In this document: positions 62,788 through 64,000 of the stretch, in pieces
Layout: each line of letters starts with the position of its first letter
Numbering within the stretch: position 1 is the stretch's first letter
Notes under the pieces: model-generated
Databases searched by the model: none
What the model saw: the letters and a program-made list of their open reading frames with translations, nothing else
What the model was told of the DNA's origin: nothing
Translations under genes and position numbers: made by a program
Source of the DNA: an uncultured Prevotellaceae bacterium
GTDB taxonomy: Bacteria > Bacteroidota > Bacteroidia > Bacteroidales > Muribaculaceae
Assembly: GCA_900318645.1 (NCBI GenBank)
Contig: ONLH01000023.1
Span: 1-64,000, forward strand
Direction of reading: 5' to 3'
DNA length: 64,000 nucleotides

Positions 62788-64000
62788 ATGGTAGAGAACA
62801 ACTTCACATTTGACCCCAACAACAAAGAGCAGCAGAAGGCTTTCGAGCTTGTAAAGAACACAAATAGCAGCTTGTTTATCACAGGAAAGGCCGGTACTGG
62901 AAAAACAACTTTTATCAAGCGTATTCAACAAGAGATCAATAAGAACTTCTTGGTGTTAGCTCCGACAGGAATTGCTGCTCTCAAGGTCGAAGGACAGACC
63001 ATTCATTCCGTTTTCCGCTTTCCGTTTGGTACCATTACGCCCGATACTATATTATGGGGTGATTATAGGAAGATGCCTGAATTGTATCAAAGGTCTATAG
63101 CGCTTATGAGAAATGTTGATACCATTATCGTTGATGAAGTGTCAATGGTAAGGTGTGACCTTGTTGATGCGATGGACAGAATACTGCGCTGGGTAATGAC
63201 CACAAATCAACCTTTTGGAGGTAAACAGGTCATCTTTGTTGGTGACTTGTGCCAATTGCCACCAGTAACTCGAAAATATGATTTGGATATCCTCTCTAGA
63301 TATTATGGTGGGGGTACTCCGTTTTTCTATAAAGCACAAGTAATCAGAAGAATGAACTTGCCAAAAATTGAGTTTTCTAAGGTTTATCGCCAAACAGATA
63401 TTAAGTTCATCAACTTGCTCAATAAGATGCGAACCGGCGAGACCACAAACACCGATTTAGAGTTATTGAATCAACATATTGGCACTCCAGATGATAGTGA
63501 TGATTTCTTCATCACCTTAGCCACCGTTAATAGGAAAGCCGATGCAATCAATTCACAAAAGCTTGCTGCTCTTGATGGAGAAGAGTATAGCTACGATGGA
63601 GTAGTAACTGGCAATTTCAAGATTGAGGATTGCCCGGCTCCCGAGTCATTGAATCTGAAGGTAGGTGCTCAGGTCATTATCTGCCGCAACAAGTGCGTCA
63701 AAGGATGTGTGAATGGCACTATTGCAAAGGTCGTAGCCTTGGGTGATGATCATATCAAGATAATTCTTGAGGATGGGCGCGAAGAATTTGTGGAGAAAAC
63801 TACCTGGACTAAGAACGAGAAGGTACTTAACGAAGAAAATGGCAAACTCGAAGAACGAGAGGTGGGCAGTTTCCTTCAGTACCCCTTGAAACTCGCTTGG
63901 GCCATTACCATCCACAAGTCTCAAGGCATGACCTTTGATCGTATGCACTTTGATTTATCTGGGGGTGTATTCGCCTCAGGCCAGACCTATGTTGCCATCA
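62788..64000 (+). CDS. PIF1/RecD-like superfamily 1 helicase, C-terminus beyond window
   Basis: 404 codons visible; the frame is open at the right edge. Walker A ITGKAGTGKTTF (about 31-42), LAPTGIAALKVEGQTIHSVF (motif Ia region), Walker B IIVDEVSMV, motif III FVGDLCQLPPV, and near the edge AITIHKSQGMTFDRM (motif V) then GVFASGQTYVAI (motif VI begins). This order defines PIF1/TraA-RecD type 5'-3' helicases. Bacterial PIF1-like proteins of this kind occur in mobile elements and defence islands; some carry C-terminal HRDC or nuclease domains that cannot be seen here. Confidence 0.92.
   Translation, partial: MVENNFTFDPNNKEQQKAFELVKNTNSSLFITGKAGTGKTTFIKRIQQEINKNFLVLAPTGIAALKVEGQTIHSVFRFPFGTITPDTILWGDYRKMPELYQRSIALMRNVDTIIVDEVSMVRCDLVDAMDRILRWVMTTNQPFGGKQVIFVGDLCQLPPVTRKYDLDILSRYYGGGTPFFYKAQVIRRMNLPKIEFSKVYRQTDIKFINLLNKMRTGETTNTDLELLNQHIGTPDDSDDFFITLATVNRKADAINSQKLAALDGEEYSYDGVVTGNFKIEDCPAPESLNLKVGAQVIICRNKCVKGCVNGTIAKVVALGDDHIKIILEDGREEFVEKTTWTKNEKVLNEENGKLEEREVGSFLQYPLKLAWAITIHKSQGMTFDRMHFDLSGGVFASGQTYVAI

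Overview
The window comes from a member of the Bacteroidales (phylum Bacteroidota), most likely a gut Prevotellaceae- or Muribaculaceae-type organism; family rank cannot be fixed from sequence alone. The evidence is the repeated Bacteroidota promoter element TAnnTTTG (several with a TTTG about 20 nt upstream), the lack of strong Shine-Dalgarno sites, a fused SecDF, reverse rubrerythrin, an outer-membrane receptor-type barrel, head-GIN (DUF2807) proteins, lipoboxes of the ASC/QSC type, and secreted proteins ending in dockerin-like repeats.

Layout. 1-6.6 kb (minus): an ECF sigma factor, its anti-sigma factor and a secreted protein joined by ATGA overlaps, then an outer-membrane barrel whose C-terminal strand appears frameshifted, and an M1-like metallopeptidase cut by the window edge. 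6.8-11.5 kb: CPBP protease, esterase, MATE transporter, panB, and a secreted Cys/Lys repeat protein. 11.8-15.7 kb: a 1,282-residue secreted multidomain esterase/carbohydrate-binding protein with a dockerin. 15.8-17.4 kb: an AAA ATPase gene bracketed by two copies of a double palindrome. 17.6-29.7 kb: housekeeping and stress genes (DusB, aminopeptidase P, MBL hydrolase with a histidine kinase, HAD phosphatase, superoxide dismutase, MscL, GAPDH, rubredoxin and reverse rubrerythrin). 29.9-42 kb: a caspase-fold lipoprotein, tRNA-Arg, SecDF, a PhzF-family protein, CstA, and a membrane ferredoxin/aldo-keto reductase pair. 42-49.5 kb: three paralogous secreted M6 metalloproteases with dockerin tails. 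50-55.6 kb: ParA, ParB, a DUF5683 protein, a lytic transglycosylase and TcdA.

At 55.69 kb the character of the DNA changes. A tRNA-Leu(CAA) gene is intact through its T-arm, but its 3' acceptor strand is replaced by unrelated sequence. Directly after it lie three copies of TTTTCCCCACA. From there to the right edge all genes are on the plus strand, and several are clearly AT-richer than the core. This looks like the left end of an integrated island that continues beyond the window.

The island carries a small unknown protein, a WYL-domain regulator, an 824-residue protein that appears to join a degenerate HsdM-like methylase and HsdS-like recognition region to a C-terminal GHKL (histidine-kinase-type) ATPase, a 346-residue receiver-domain partner with a C-terminal helical domain containing an R-N-X4-H motif, an AlbA_2/Schlafen-type ATP-binding regulator, and a PIF1-like helicase. 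The 824/346 pair is the best candidate for an undescribed system: a two-component-like, possibly anti-phage, module built on a dead DNA-recognition scaffold.

Two dispersed palindromic repeat families are also present: GAGACGCAA-N4-TTGCGTCTC in inverted pairs (one pair translated inside the anti-sigma factor), and the TTTGCCACGAA double palindrome around the ATPase gene. No CRISPR array, rRNA, integrase or transposase gene was seen.
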